A DNA stretch of 64,000 nt, taken from positions 124,001-188,000 of the forward strand of contig NZ_JBCLNF010000002.1 in assembly GCF_039062465.1 (NCBI RefSeq), given 5' to 3'. This DNA is from Parolsenella sp958406235 (lineage in GTDB: Bacteria; Actinomycetota; Coriobacteriia; Coriobacteriales; Atopobiaceae). A program made the translations under genes and the position numbers. Positions 49,719-59,040 of this stretch are shown piece by piece; within the stretch, counting starts at the first letter, position 1, and each line of letters begins with the position of its first letter. Below the pieces are notes generated by a model, which saw only the letters and a program-made list of their open reading frames with translations, had not been told where the DNA came from and did no database searches.

Positions 49719-49746
49719 GAGGAGCGCCCCAATTGGGGCGCTCCTC
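49719..49746 (-). terminator. Terminator of rubrerythrin gene
   Basis: A perfect 12-base-pair stem (GAGGAGCGCCCC) with an AATT loop is followed by six U on the minus strand. Confidence 0.9.
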
Positions 49747-49894
49747 CGCGCGATCGAGCTATGCGAATCCTGACTTTTCGCGCGTTTCTTTGTTAATCGC
49801 GAGCGGATATGCCGGCCACGCCTCGATTTCACTCACGCGTTTTCGCGACATCGCTCGGGGCTGCTCGCATATGTACTCGGCCCTGGTCACGCGC

Positions 49895-50440
49895 CTAGTA
49901 GTTGGTCGCCTGCTCCTCGAAGTAAGCCTGTGGATGCTTGCAAACCGGGCAGACCTTAGGCGCGGCGTCACCCTCATACAGATAACCGCAGTTGGAGCAC
50001 TTCCAGACCTTAACGCCCTCGCGCTTGAATACCTCGCCGTTCTCGACACGATCGGCGAGTTTGCGATAGCGCTCCTCATGCGTGCGCTCGATACCGGCGA
50101 CGCTCTCGAAGCGAGCGGCAATCTCGTCGAAGCCCTCCTCGCGAGCGACCTTCGCAAACTCGGGATACATACTCGTCCACTCGCTGTTCTCGCCTTCGGC
50201 GGCATCCTTCAAGTTAGTGAGCGTGTCGGGCACATCGCCATCGTGCAGGTACTTGAACCACAGCTTGGCATGCTCGGCCTCGTTGCCGGCCGTCTCGGAG
50301 AAGATCTGACCGATCTGGACGTAGCCTTCCTTCTTGGCGGCCTTGGCATAGTAGCCGTACTTCATCGACGCCTGAGACTCACCAGCAAAGGCTGCCTCGA
50401 GGTTCTTCTTGGTCTTCGAATCGGCAAAGTTGGTAGCCAT
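49895..50440 (-). CDS. rbr: Rubrerythrin
   Basis: 181 residues. Reduces hydrogen peroxide in anaerobes. The ferritin-like diiron domain has ExxH pairs in AFAGESQASMKY, NEAEHAKLWF and GIERTHEERY. The C-terminal rubredoxin-type iron centre has KCSNCGYLYEG and CPVCKHP. It is a single-gene unit with its own terminator. Confidence 0.95.
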   Translation of the reverse strand: MATNFADSKTKKNLEAAFAGESQASMKYGYYAKAAKKEGYVQIGQIFSETAGNEAEHAKLWFKYLHDGDVPDTLTNLKDAAEGENSEWTSMYPEFAKVAREEGFDEIAARFESVAGIERTHEERYRKLADRVENGEVFKREGVKVWKCSNCGYLYEGDAAPKVCPVCKHPQAYFEEQATNY

Positions 50441-50548
50441 GGCAATTTCCTCTCTCTTGTGCGCCGCAATCCCAGGCGACGCCCCAATCGAACCACAGCT
50501 CTTCTACCCCAGGCGCGGGAGCAATACGCACGGCCGGACAATCAACAC

Positions 50549-50618
50549 GTCACGCGCATCGCGCGAAACCGCCAGCCCAACGCGTCACGCGCATCGCGCG
50601 AAAGCGCCAGCCGACCGC
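50549..50618. repeat. Two tandem 35-base direct repeats
   Basis: Units 50549-50583 and 50584-50618 both begin GTCACGCGCATCGCGCGAAA and differ at three or so positions. An inverted CGCATGC/GCATGCG pair follows immediately. Confidence 0.8.
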
Positions 50619-50737
50619 GCATGCAGGCGGCAATCGTTCGCATGCGAAAACGCAAACGCCCGCACACCGCCAAAGCAACGCGGCACAGAGACGCGCCGCC
50701 AGCGGTAAGATTCCTGTTTGCGATGGCAAGATCGCAG

Positions 50738-51616
50738 CTAAACGACCCAACACCCTGAAGCCACCTCGCGGCAGAAGCCCTCGGCGGCAAGCTCCTCGAG
50801 AATGCCGGAGGTGGCAGCCTCAGTAACGGCGGCACGCCCCGCCTTGGCCTCGAATTCTGTGAGCTCGAGAGCGGCGTCGGCGGCAGAGACCCCCTCAACG
50901 CCCGCAGCAAGCAACAGCCTCACGAGGACAGCGCGCTTCTGACGATGTGACCCCTCAAAACGCGACTGCCTCACGTTCTCGCGAGAGCGACGGGATGGGT
51001 TGGGCAAGGTCCGCTTGAGGTGCGCGCCATAGTCAAGCAACGCGTAATACCAGGTACGCGGCGAGCATGGCGCGTCAGCACCGACAATCGCCAGCGAGTC
51101 GTCGGGGCACGCCTCGGCCACAAGCGGCCGAAGGGCAGAATCCGGCACGCCCTCGGCACCGGGAAAGAGCTCGTGGAGAAAGACCGCGCGCACGTTTGTC
51201 TCGAGGTAGACGCCGGGCAGGTCGAACGCGAAGGCGCGAATGCCGGCAGCCGTCGCGGGACCAATCCCCGGAAGCGCCTTGAGGGCGGCCTCGTCGTGGG
51301 GCATAACGCCCGCGTGGCGCTCGCAAATCTCCCGCGCGGCGCGCCAGAGCGCGAGGGCACGACGGTTATAGCCCAAGCCCTGCCACTCGGCAAGCACGTC
51401 TGCCGAGGTAGCGGCGGCAAGCGCGTCGACCGAGGGGAATCGGTCGAGCCAGGACTGCCATCTCCCGTCAACACGAGAGACTTGCGTCTGCTGGAGCATT
51501 GCCTCGGAGACCCAAATCGCATAGGGGTCATGCGTGCGACGCCAGGGGAGATCGCGATACAACTCGCGGCCCGCAAGATAGACGCGTTCGCGGAAGGCTT
51601 CGATACCCTCGCTCAT
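50738..51616 (-). CDS. mutY: MutY-related HhH-GPD DNA glycosylase without Fe-S cluster
   Basis: 292 residues. The adenine-pocket Glu38 lies in SEAMLQQTQVSRV; the HhH-GPD motif is LPGIGPATAAGIRAF (115-129). The usual catalytic Asp of LDGNV is replaced by Glu139 in YLETNVRAVF. The four-Cys iron-sulfur loop and the MutT-like 8-oxoG domain are missing; instead NPSRRSRENVRQSRFEGS follows. This matches a cluster-less subfamily, so substrate specificity is uncertain. ATG overlaps the rrf2 stop by 4 bases. Confidence 0.8.
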   Translation of the reverse strand: MSEGIEAFRERVYLAGRELYRDLPWRRTHDPYAIWVSEAMLQQTQVSRVDGRWQSWLDRFPSVDALAAATSADVLAEWQGLGYNRRALALWRAAREICERHAGVMPHDEAALKALPGIGPATAAGIRAFAFDLPGVYLETNVRAVFLHELFPGAEGVPDSALRPLVAEACPDDSLAIVGADAPCSPRTWYYALLDYGAHLKRTLPNPSRRSRENVRQSRFEGSHRQKRAVLVRLLLAAGVEGVSAADAALELTEFEAKAGRAAVTEAATSGILEELAAEGFCREVASGCWVV

Positions 51617-52083
51617 CGATGCGCCACACCGGACTCGCCGGGACGGGTGAAGCGGGCGTCCACGACGGGACGCGCGCGGCCAGAAACCGCCTCGGCAAGC
51701 GTCACCGAGGAGAGATAGCTATCGAGCAGCTCCTGAGCGCCCCTCCAAATGGGATTGTATCCACAGGCGATGGCACGCGGGCACTCTCCCCCATCCGGAC
51801 CAGCCGCAGCACAGCCGGAAATCGCAAGCGGGCCCTGCACGGCCTCGACGACATCGAGCAGGGTGACGGTCGACGGGTCAGCTACGAGACGCATGCCACC
51901 GCGAGAACCGCGAATACTCTCTATGACGCCGGCCTGAACGAGGTCGCGCTGAATCGAGCGCGCAAAGGAGTAAGGCACGTTGTTCTGGTCTGCCGCGGAA
52001 CGAACGGAAACGACCCCGGAAGGCTCGCGGACGAGCTCTGCGAGCATGCGCAGGGCGTAGTCCGTCTTTCTCGAGATATCCAA
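51613..52083 (-). CDS. Rrf2-family regulator with three cysteines
   Basis: 156 residues. A winged helix (ISRKTDYALRMLAELVRE; NVPYSFARSIQRDLVQAGVI; RGSRGGMRLV) precedes a loop with three Cys spaced C-x9-C-x5-C, suggesting an Fe-S sensor like NsrR/IscR. TTG at 52083 is the likely start, 2 bases after the HAD stop, with GGAGGTAG spaced 5 bases; a TTG nine codons upstream lacks this. Coupled with mutY, so it may regulate its own operon. Confidence 0.83.
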   Translation of the reverse strand: MDISRKTDYALRMLAELVREPSGVVSVRSAADQNNVPYSFARSIQRDLVQAGVIESIRGSRGGMRLVADPSTVTLLDVVEAVQGPLAISGCAAAGPDGGECPRAIACGYNPIWRGAQELLDSYLSSVTLAEAVSGRARPVVDARFTRPGESGVAHR

Positions 52084-52085
52084 GG

Positions 52086-52778
52086 CTACCTCCAGTTCAA
52101 ACTCTGCCAACCGCGCTTCTTCGCAATGCGCGAGAGCGTGGTCCCCGGACAGACCGCGTAAGGCGTGTCCGCCAGCTCAAGCAGAGGCTCGTCAGTGAAG
52201 TGGTCGCCATAGGCGTAGGCAATCGACCAGTCGTGGCCGAAGCGCTCCTCTGCCCAAGCGACGACAGCCCGGACCTTCCCCGCACCCGCGACGACCTCGC
52301 CCTCGACCTTGCCGGTATAAGCGCCATCGGCGTCGCGCTCCATGCGCGTGGCGGCGACGCCGTCAATACCCAGGCGTTCTGCCGCAAGGCGGGCGATCTC
52401 GAAGAACGTCGCGGAAACGAGCACGGTAGCGCAGCCCTCATCGGCACGGCGACGAATCTCCGCCTTGGCGGCGGCCCGCTCACGCGGCTCGAGAACCTCA
52501 TGCGAGAAATCCCGCATGACCCGCGTGGCGTAATCGTAGCCATGGGCCCCGAGATCGCGGAAGATCAGCTCGCGAGCCTCATCCTGACGGAATGGCAGGT
52601 GAAGCTTATAGCGAACTCCCCACCAGAACAGGCGCAACGCGGTGCGTTTCGTCACAAGCCCGTTCGAAAGCAGATAGCGCGAAAAGAGAGCGCCCGACTG
52701 ACCGCTCAGAATCGTCCCGTCATAGTCGAAGACGGCGAGGCGAGCCGGGGCCATTGTTTGCGTCGGCGCAGTCACCAT
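52086..52778 (-). CDS. HAD-IB family phosphatase (SerB-like)
   Basis: 230 residues. Motif I DYDGT (nucleophile Asp), motif II LVSATF, a Lys in VAGAGKVRA for motif III, and motif IV YGDHFTDEPLLELA. A helical cap follows motif I. The HAD-IB type often dephosphorylates phosphoserine or lysophospholipid phosphates; the substrate is unknown. GGGGGTGA precedes the ATG. Confidence 0.85.
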   Translation of the reverse strand: MVTAPTQTMAPARLAVFDYDGTILSGQSGALFSRYLLSNGLVTKRTALRLFWWGVRYKLHLPFRQDEARELIFRDLGAHGYDYATRVMRDFSHEVLEPRERAAAKAEIRRRADEGCATVLVSATFFEIARLAAERLGIDGVAATRMERDADGAYTGKVEGEVVAGAGKVRAVVAWAEERFGHDWSIAYAYGDHFTDEPLLELADTPYAVCPGTTLSRIAKKRGWQSLNWR

Positions 52779-53023
52779 TAATCACCCCCGTGAAATGTGA
52801 GTGCGACCTAGCAATTTTAGCAAATGCGACCAGTCGCATGGCGTTTTGTGGGCCCTTGGTAATGGCGCCGCAACTAAGGGAGTTGTCTCGCCCTCAAGGG
52901 ACAGCAGATTTAGCAGGCGCTCGACTCCAGCGACGGAGGCGGAATGACACGGGATCGTCCAGACAAAGAGACGCGCGGCCCGAGCGACTCGCCACACGAG
53001 GAGACCCGCTCGCCCAAAACAAA

Positions 53024-53051
53024 AAGGGCCCTGGCGTGAACCAGGACCCTT
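53024..53051 (-). terminator. Terminator of tRNA-Asp
   Basis: An 11-base-pair stem (AAGGGCCCTGG, one G-U) is followed by TTTGTTTT on the minus strand. Confidence 0.88.
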
Positions 53052-53062
53052 CGAACATCTAA

Positions 53063-53139
<77 letters not shown>

Positions 53140-53157
53140 GTGTCAGGTGCGAGAGCT

Positions 53158-53187
53158 ATAGTACAGGAAACTCTCTAGCCCTGTCTA
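53158..53187 (-). promoter_or_regulatory. Promoter of tRNA-Asp
   Basis: TAGACA (53187-53182) and TACTAT (53163-53158) are spaced by 18 bases, about 20 bases before the tRNA. Confidence 0.7.
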
Positions 53188-53276
53188 GTAGCTTTTTCAA
53201 ATTTCTTTGCCAGTTTTTGACAAAGATGCAACATGCTCCAGCGCTAGCCTTCTACCAGGGACATCGCTCACTTCTT

Positions 53277-54329
53277 CTAGCTAAGAGGCACGGATTGCGA
53301 GACGCCATCGCCGGAAAGCGCAAGCGACCCGCCCTGAACCACGGCGCTTGTCACCGTGCCCGAACCAACGACGGGCTGGCCGTCGCCGCCAAGCAGCTGG
53401 GAAGCAGTTGAGCCATCGGCGGGAAGATAGCAGATGATGTCCCACGTGCCATCGGGCAGGTTCTCCGGAATATAAAGCGTGCCCTGATATAGGCAGACAG
53501 AGGCGGGGGTGCCCGAAAGCGCCGCTACCACCGCGGTCTCCCCAGCAGTCGAGCTGCGGACAAGCTCCCAGCCCTGATCACCCTGGCTCGTAGAATAGGT
53601 GTAACTCCCAAGCTGGATGCCCTCTTGCGCAGAAACGACCGTCTCGGCGGGAGCGGTCGTGGCGGCGCCAGAAGCCTGCTTGGAGGAGCCACCCAGGAGC
53701 GACGTGACAAGCATGACGAGAAGGACGACTACCACGAGCGCGGCGACGCCAATGCCAACGAGAACCGGAAGCGGGGCCTTTGCCGAGCGCTGGCGCGTGC
53801 CCTGACCACGACGCGCTTCCTTGGGAAGAGACCTGCGAGCGGCAGCGGCAGCACGACCTGCGGTCTCGCGCGTAGAGATGACGGCACCCTGACCGCGACG
53901 GATCGTATTAAAGGAGCCCGTTGCCGCGGGGTCGACGTCAATGGGACGCGGTGCGTCGTCGCCCGAATAGGAGCCGGCCCCGTCGTCAGACGCGGTGACA
54001 GGGACCTGGCCGGCGGCAACGCCAAGGTCCGTAGTGCCCCCGAGGTGAGCGAACTGGTGGGAAGAGGCAGTCGCGCGGGTTGCGTCCGCAAAGCGGGAGC
54101 CCCTGGCGCGAGCCGGCGCAGAGCCCTGACGATGGGCCGCGGCAGGCGCGGACGCAGCCTGAGCGCGTGCAGGCGCGGAATACCCCGACACCGGAGGAAC
54201 CCGATCCGCCGGTCGCGGCGTGGCGGCATGCGCGCCCATGTGGTGTCCGGAGACGGGGCGCTGGCCAGACGCGGATGCGGCCCGCTGGGGCTGACCCTGA
54301 TCCGGCTGTTTGAAGCGCTTTGCTGACAT
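53277..54329 (-). CDS. Single-pass membrane protein of unknown function
   Basis: 350 residues. The first 185 are Ala/Pro/Arg-rich and probably disordered in the cytoplasm. One membrane helix follows (PVLVGIGVAALVVVVLLVML), then an extracytoplasmic domain of about 135 residues ending in SVPLS. No known domain is recognised. ATG at 54329 has GGGGG 7 bases upstream; an ATG two codons earlier is too close. It lies downstream of recR, 65 bases away, in the same direction. Confidence 0.7.
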   Translation of the reverse strand: MSAKRFKQPDQGQPQRAASASGQRPVSGHHMGAHAATPRPADRVPPVSGYSAPARAQAASAPAAAHRQGSAPARARGSRFADATRATASSHQFAHLGGTTDLGVAAGQVPVTASDDGAGSYSGDDAPRPIDVDPAATGSFNTIRRGQGAVISTRETAGRAAAAARRSLPKEARRGQGTRQRSAKAPLPVLVGIGVAALVVVVLLVMLVTSLLGGSSKQASGAATTAPAETVVSAQEGIQLGSYTYSTSQGDQGWELVRSSTAGETAVVAALSGTPASVCLYQGTLYIPENLPDGTWDIICYLPADGSTASQLLGGDGQPVVGSGTVTSAVVQGGSLALSGDGVSQSVPLS

Positions 54330-54394
54330 CGCCATTCCCCCTTTGTCGCGCGCGGTAGGCGGACGAAATGCCCGCCTCCGCTGACGACGAAATT

Positions 54395-55039
54395 CTACAG
54401 CTCTCTGCGAGCCTCAATCGCACGCCCCAGCGTGACCTCGTCCGCGTACTCAAGGTCTCCACCAACCGGAAGACCACTCGCGAGGCGCGTCACGTGCACG
54501 CCGAGCGGCTTGATCGTGCGCGACAAGTACGTAGCCGTGGTCTCGCCCTCGACGTCCGGATTCGTCGCGAGGATAACCTCGGTGACGGTGCCATCCGCCA
54601 GGCGCGAGAGAAGCTCGCGCACGTGGAGCTGCTCCGGTCCGATCTTATCCATGGGCGAAATAACGCCGCCGAGGACGTGATACAGTCCGTGGAACGCGCC
54701 CGTCCGCTCGATGGCGGAGACGTCACGGGGCTCCGAGACCACGCAGATTGAGGTCTGGTCGCGGCCCGGGTCCTCGCAGACGTCGCAGCGCTCGCGCGTC
54801 GCGTAGCTGAAGCAGACCGGGCAGAAGTGAACCTGTTGCTTGACGTCGAGGATCGCCTGCGCAAGCCTACGAGCATCCTCGGCATCAGCGCCGAGGATGT
54901 GATAGGCGATGCGCTGGGCGCTCTTAGGCCCAATGCCCGGCAGGCGGCCAAGCTCGTCGAGCAGGCGACGCAAGGCGCGACCATCATTGCGCGAGGCACC
55001 GAAGGGCTCTCCCTGGGCGCCAATTTGGTCGTAGGGCAT
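54395..55039 (-). CDS. recR: Recombination mediator RecR
   Basis: 214 residues, about 14 longer than usual at the N terminus. HhH (LGRLPGIGPKSAQRIAYH), zinc finger (CPVCFSYATRERCDVC), then Toprim (ICVVSEPRDVSAIERTGAFHG) and a C-terminal Walker-like strand. It acts with RecF/RecO to load RecA at gaps. It starts 3 bases after ybaB. Confidence 0.95.
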   Translation of the reverse strand: MPYDQIGAQGEPFGASRNDGRALRRLLDELGRLPGIGPKSAQRIAYHILGADAEDARRLAQAILDVKQQVHFCPVCFSYATRERCDVCEDPGRDQTSICVVSEPRDVSAIERTGAFHGLYHVLGGVISPMDKIGPEQLHVRELLSRLADGTVTEVILATNPDVEGETTATYLSRTIKPLGVHVTRLASGLPVGGDLEYADEVTLGRAIEARREL

Positions 55040-55042
55040 AGG

Positions 55043-55366
55043 TTAGAAGAGCCCCGGAATGTTCATGCCGCCGAGACCAGTGGCGGCACTCATCTGAGAG
55101 CCGGCAGCCTCTTGGGCGCTGGAAAGGGCCTCATTAACGGCAGCGAGGACCATATCCTGGAGAAGCTCGACGTCCTCGGGATCGCAGGCGTCGGGGCTGA
55201 TCTCGATGGACTTGATCTGCATCTCGCCAGTGGCGACGACCTTGACCATGCCACCACCGGTGGAGGAGGAGACCTCGAGGTCCTTGAGCTTCTCCTGCGC
55301 GGCAGCAAGCTGCTCCTGCATCTTGCGTGCCTGCTTCATCATCTGCTGCATATTCATCTGGGCCAT
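55043..55366 (-). CDS. ybaB: Nucleoid-associated protein YbaB/EbfC
   Basis: 107 residues. A Met/Gln-rich N-terminal helix (MAQMNMQQMMKQARKMQEQL) leads to the conserved SSSTGGGMVKVVATGEMQIK. It binds DNA as a dimer. dnaX-ybaB-recR is a widely conserved order. Confidence 0.96.
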   Translation of the reverse strand: MAQMNMQQMMKQARKMQEQLAAAQEKLKDLEVSSSTGGGMVKVVATGEMQIKSIEISPDACDPEDVELLQDMVLAAVNEALSSAQEAAGSQMSAATGLGGMNIPGLF

Positions 55367-55449
55367 GGGGGCTCCTTCGTCTATCGCCGAGAAAACGGCA
55401 TTGGCAACTCTTCTACTTTACCCGCTGAGGGCCTTGCATGCCATCCGGC

Positions 55450-57621
55450 CTAGGCGTCGCCCTCAACATGGTCGATCTTGATTCCGGCCCCGAAGATATC
55501 CATCATCGCGGAGCGAAGCTCTGCCTCGGAGGTGATGGGGTCAGACGATCCCGCCGCAGCAGAAGCCGCGGGAGGAACGGAAAGCGAGGGTGCCGCAGGC
55601 GCGGGAGCCGGCTCGGCAGTCGCGGACGCGGGGGCAGCGGGCGCCTCGGACTCGCTCGGGTCGGCGCCAAGATTCGCGGGCGCGGAATCCTCGTCGCCAG
55701 GAGCGAAGGCATCCTCGTCGTCATAGGGAACGTAGTCGTCATAGGGCGGCTCGTCTTCCTCGAATGCGGACGCCGGTTCGGGCGCGGTGGCCGGCGCGGG
55801 CGCTGGCGCGGGCGCGGCAACGGCGGCAGGAGCCGGAGCGGGCTTAGGCGCGGCAACGGCAGCAGGGGCAGGCTTGGGCTCAGGCACGGCAGGCGCCTCG
55901 GAGCCGACGAGCGCAATCTGGCGAGAGCCAAAGGCGGCCGTCACGGCGGCATCGAGAATCGCCTTCACGTCTGCGCGGCCGAGCATCAGGCGGACGAAAG
56001 AACCACCCGCGGGCAGACCAAGCGTCAAGGTCGAGCCGTCATCAGACAGCGCGGTCACGTTAAGCAGCAGCCCACCGCACGAGGGGTTGCTCTTGACGAT
56101 GCCATCGACGACGCCCTTCCACGTGCGCTGGAGATTGCCAGCAGCGACCGACGAAGTGGGCGCGGGAGCCGGGGCCGCCGCCGGAGCCGCCGCGGGAGCC
56201 GGGGCAGCCGCGGACTTCGGCGCGGGAGCCGGAGCAACGGCGGGCTTGACCGGCGTCGGAGCAGCCGCGGGCTCCGGAGCAGGCGCGGGCGCCGGAATAG
56301 CCGTGGGCACGAGCGCCGGGGCCACCGCGGGCTTGCGGCGAGGCAGGGGCGGCGGCGTAAACGGTTTCGGCGCCGCAGCCGCAGGCGCAGGCGCAGGGGC
56401 GGGCCTCGGCGTGGGCGATGACGCTACCACAGGCGCCACCGCAGGCGTGGACGCACCGACAGCGGGGGCCACCGCCACTCCCCCGCGCTCGAGGCACTCG
56501 ATACGCTCGGCAAGGGCCTCGAGCGTAAGGTCGCCTTCGGGCCTCGCGCAGCGCGTCAGGGCGATCTCGAGAACGAGTCGCTGGTTGACGGCGGTGCGCA
56601 TTTCGCTCGCCGCATCGCCGAGCACGGTAAGCACGCGTGCGAGGCGGTCGCTGCTGCCATATGCTGCAGCCTCGTCCGCAAGCTCGGTCAGGGCCTCGTC
56701 GGACGCGTTCACCACGCCCGGCTTGGCACCGGCAACGCTCACCACGTAGGCATCGCGCACGCGGCTCGCGAGCTCGCGCGTAAACTGCAATAGGTCTCCG
56801 CCGTTGTTGACGAGCTCCGCCACCTCGGAGAAGAGCGCGGGCACATCACGGTTCGCGAGTGCCAGCGACACGCCGGAGAGCGCAGAGCCGCTCGCCTCGC
56901 CGAGAAGATCGCGCGCGGCCTCGGCACTCACATCTCCCGCGCCAAAGACAGAGAGTTGCTCGAGCGCGGAGAGCGCATCACGCATGCCTCCGCGAGCATG
57001 ACGCACAACGATGTCGAGAGCCTCGTCATCGAAGGTGAAACCCTCCTTCTCGCACACGTCAACGAGGTGGGCGCGCATCTCGTCCGGCGCGATGGAGTGG
57101 AAGTCGAAGCGTTGCACGCGAGAGAGAATGGTGGCGAGGATCTTCTGCGGATCGGTCGTGCACATGATGAAGACGACGTGTGCCGGCGGCTCCTCGAGCG
57201 TCTTGAGCAGCGCGTTAAACGCCGCGGGCGTCAGCATGTGGACCTCGTCGATGATGTAGACCTTGTAGCGGCCACGCACCGGCGCATAGTCGACGCGGTT
57301 GATGATCTCCTCGCGCACGTTGTCGACGCCCGTGCGGCTTGCCGCGTCGAGCTCGTAGACATCCGGGTGCTCGCCGGCGGCGATGAGGCGGCACTCCTCA
57401 CAGGTGCCATCCGGCAGGTGGCCCTCGCCCTGCTCGCACATGAGGGCCTTCGCAAGGATGCGGGCCATGGTGGTCTTGCCAGTGCCGCGCGGGCCGCAGA
57501 AGAGGTACGCATGGCTCGTGCGGCCCTCGCACACGGCACGCTCGAGCGTAGAGACCACGTGCGCCTGGCCGACTACCTGCTCAAACGTCTGCGGACGATA
57601 TTTGCGATACAGCGACTCCAT
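55450..57621 (-). CDS. dnaX: DNA polymerase III subunits gamma and tau
   Basis: 723 residues. Clamp-loader AAA+ domain with Walker A GPRGTGKTT, a zinc module with Cys in the CEQGEGHLPDGTCEEC segment, and DEVHML for Walker B. The collar domain follows, then two long Ala/Pro tracts flank a small domain around LQRTWKGVVDGIVKSNPSCG. The C-terminal peptide EAELRSAMMDIFGAGI may bind the polymerase. ATG at 57621 has GGAGG; the frame is open far upstream, antisense to glk, and is rejected. No A-rich slippery site for gamma was seen. Confidence 0.95.
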   Translation of the reverse strand: MESLYRKYRPQTFEQVVGQAHVVSTLERAVCEGRTSHAYLFCGPRGTGKTTMARILAKALMCEQGEGHLPDGTCEECRLIAAGEHPDVYELDAASRTGVDNVREEIINRVDYAPVRGRYKVYIIDEVHMLTPAAFNALLKTLEEPPAHVVFIMCTTDPQKILATILSRVQRFDFHSIAPDEMRAHLVDVCEKEGFTFDDEALDIVVRHARGGMRDALSALEQLSVFGAGDVSAEAARDLLGEASGSALSGVSLALANRDVPALFSEVAELVNNGGDLLQFTRELASRVRDAYVVSVAGAKPGVVNASDEALTELADEAAAYGSSDRLARVLTVLGDAASEMRTAVNQRLVLEIALTRCARPEGDLTLEALAERIECLERGGVAVAPAVGASTPAVAPVVASSPTPRPAPAPAPAAAAPKPFTPPPLPRRKPAVAPALVPTAIPAPAPAPEPAAAPTPVKPAVAPAPAPKSAAAPAPAAAPAAAPAPAPTSSVAAGNLQRTWKGVVDGIVKSNPSCGGLLLNVTALSDDGSTLTLGLPAGGSFVRLMLGRADVKAILDAAVTAAFGSRQIALVGSEAPAVPEPKPAPAAVAAPKPAPAPAAVAAPAPAPAPATAPEPASAFEEDEPPYDDYVPYDDEDAFAPGDEDSAPANLGADPSESEAPAAPASATAEPAPAPAAPSLSVPPAASAAAGSSDPITSEAELRSAMMDIFGAGIKIDHVEGDA

Positions 57622-57915
57622 GGGACCTCCGGCAATCGTAGCGGCGCGACCGAGACGGGCCACGCCAGACCAGACCAGTATACCCGGGCCGCCTGGCGCG
57701 CTCGCGCCTGACACCGCGCGGACACCCATGACGGCGGCACTCGACCAGCGGCCCGCGCCTCCGCAGAGCCTTTTCCGGCATTCAACGTCATCCCCCAACG
57801 CGTCGGAGGACACCCCGGTCTCCTTCTCCCGCGCTACCGTCCGCCTAATACGCGCACCCCGCCCGAGTCGCAAGGCGTACGCTTTCGAAAGTGCGCAGAG
57901 ACCGAGGGGGAAACC
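57622..57915. other. Divergent dnaX/glk intergenic region
   Basis: A TATACT box on the minus strand (57682-57677) could serve dnaX, but no -35 box is matched to it. No gene is supported. Confidence 0.35.
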
Positions 57916-58902
57916 ATGACAAATATTGATGACGCGCTCGATGCAGCTGCGGCGAGCAACACGGACGAGGCAGTTCTCGGCCTCGACATCGGCGGTACGA
58001 GCATCAAGATGGGCGTTGTGACGAGGGGCGGGAAAATCCTCGCCACAGCGAAGGTCCCAACCGGCGAGCTTGATAATGCCGAGGCGTTTGATAGGGTCTC
58101 CACCTCCGCTGTCGCCCTCGTGCGCGAGGCGGGGAAGGACCCCGAGACGCTCAGCGCCGTCGGTATCGACGTTCCCGGCGTCGTCCTCGAGGACGGCACG
58201 CTGGCCATGGCCCCCAACACTGTTCTCGATCTCGACGGTCTGACCGCAGCCCTCAAGGCCGCCTTCCCCAGTGCCCGCACCCACGCGCTCAACGACGCGA
58301 ACGCCGCGGCGCTTGGAGAGGCCTGGCTCGGAGCGGGCGACGGCGTCAGAAGCGCCGTCATGCTTACGCTCGGCACGGGCGTGGGTGCCGGCGTCATCGT
58401 TGACGGAAAGGTTGTCGTTGGAACGCACGGCGCGGGCGGGGAAGCCGGCCACATCAACGTAAACCCCAGCGAACCCGAAGCCTGCGGCTGCGGCTGCCAC
58501 GGCTGCCTCGAGCAATATGCGAGCGCCCGCGGCCTCATCCGCCTCTATCGCGAGGAGTGCGCGGCATCCGGCGCCGCTGAGGTCCCAATCGCCCACGCGA
58601 CCGACGCGCTCGCCGTCTTCGAGGCCGCGCGCGCGGACAATCCCGAGGCCCTGCGCGCCTGCGACCGCCTCGCCGACTACCTCGCGCGTGCCATGTCGAT
58701 CATCGCCGCCCTCGTCGACCCGGAGATGTTCATTCTGGGCGGGGGCATGTGCGGAGGCTGGGATACGTTTGGTGACGTTTGCCTTGAGAAATACCGTGCC
58801 TACGCCATCCCCGGTTGCCGCGACACCCTCATTCGCGTTGCCACGCTGGGAAACGACGCCGGCTTCCTCGGCGCGGCGCGCCAGGCGATCGCGCTGTTGT
58901 AA
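57916..58902 (+). CDS. glk: ROK-family glucokinase
   Basis: 328 residues. Phosphorylates glucose using ATP. The phosphate loop is LGLDIGGTSIKMGVV. The sugar site includes NDANAAALGEAWLGAG and GAGGEAGHINVNP. The ROK zinc motif CGCGCHGCLEQYAS is intact. GAGGGGGAAACC precedes the ATG. It provides glucose-6-phosphate that can enter glycogen synthesis. Confidence 0.93.
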   Translation: MTNIDDALDAAAASNTDEAVLGLDIGGTSIKMGVVTRGGKILATAKVPTGELDNAEAFDRVSTSAVALVREAGKDPETLSAVGIDVPGVVLEDGTLAMAPNTVLDLDGLTAALKAAFPSARTHALNDANAAALGEAWLGAGDGVRSAVMLTLGTGVGAGVIVDGKVVVGTHGAGGEAGHINVNPSEPEACGCGCHGCLEQYASARGLIRLYREECAASGAAEVPIAHATDALAVFEAARADNPEALRACDRLADYLARAMSIIAALVDPEMFILGGGMCGGWDTFGDVCLEKYRAYAIPGCRDTLIRVATLGNDAGFLGAARQAIALL

Positions 58903-59040
58903 GCAGGCTCCTCACCATAGGCGGGCGACTTCATGAAGCGACGCAGGTCCATGCCAAGCCGCGTTCCCCGATCGCCCGGCGAGCCCATGCGCCTTATAGC
59001 CATCGAGCCGCGAAGTCCACAGATTCAGAATTCCAGGCAC

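Noticed and set aside
57622..58596. N-terminal extension of the dnaX frame over the glk locus
   Set aside because: DnaX proteins start MESLYRKYRP-like, the ribosome site GGAGG is at 57621, and the upstream part is antisense to a clear glucokinase gene.
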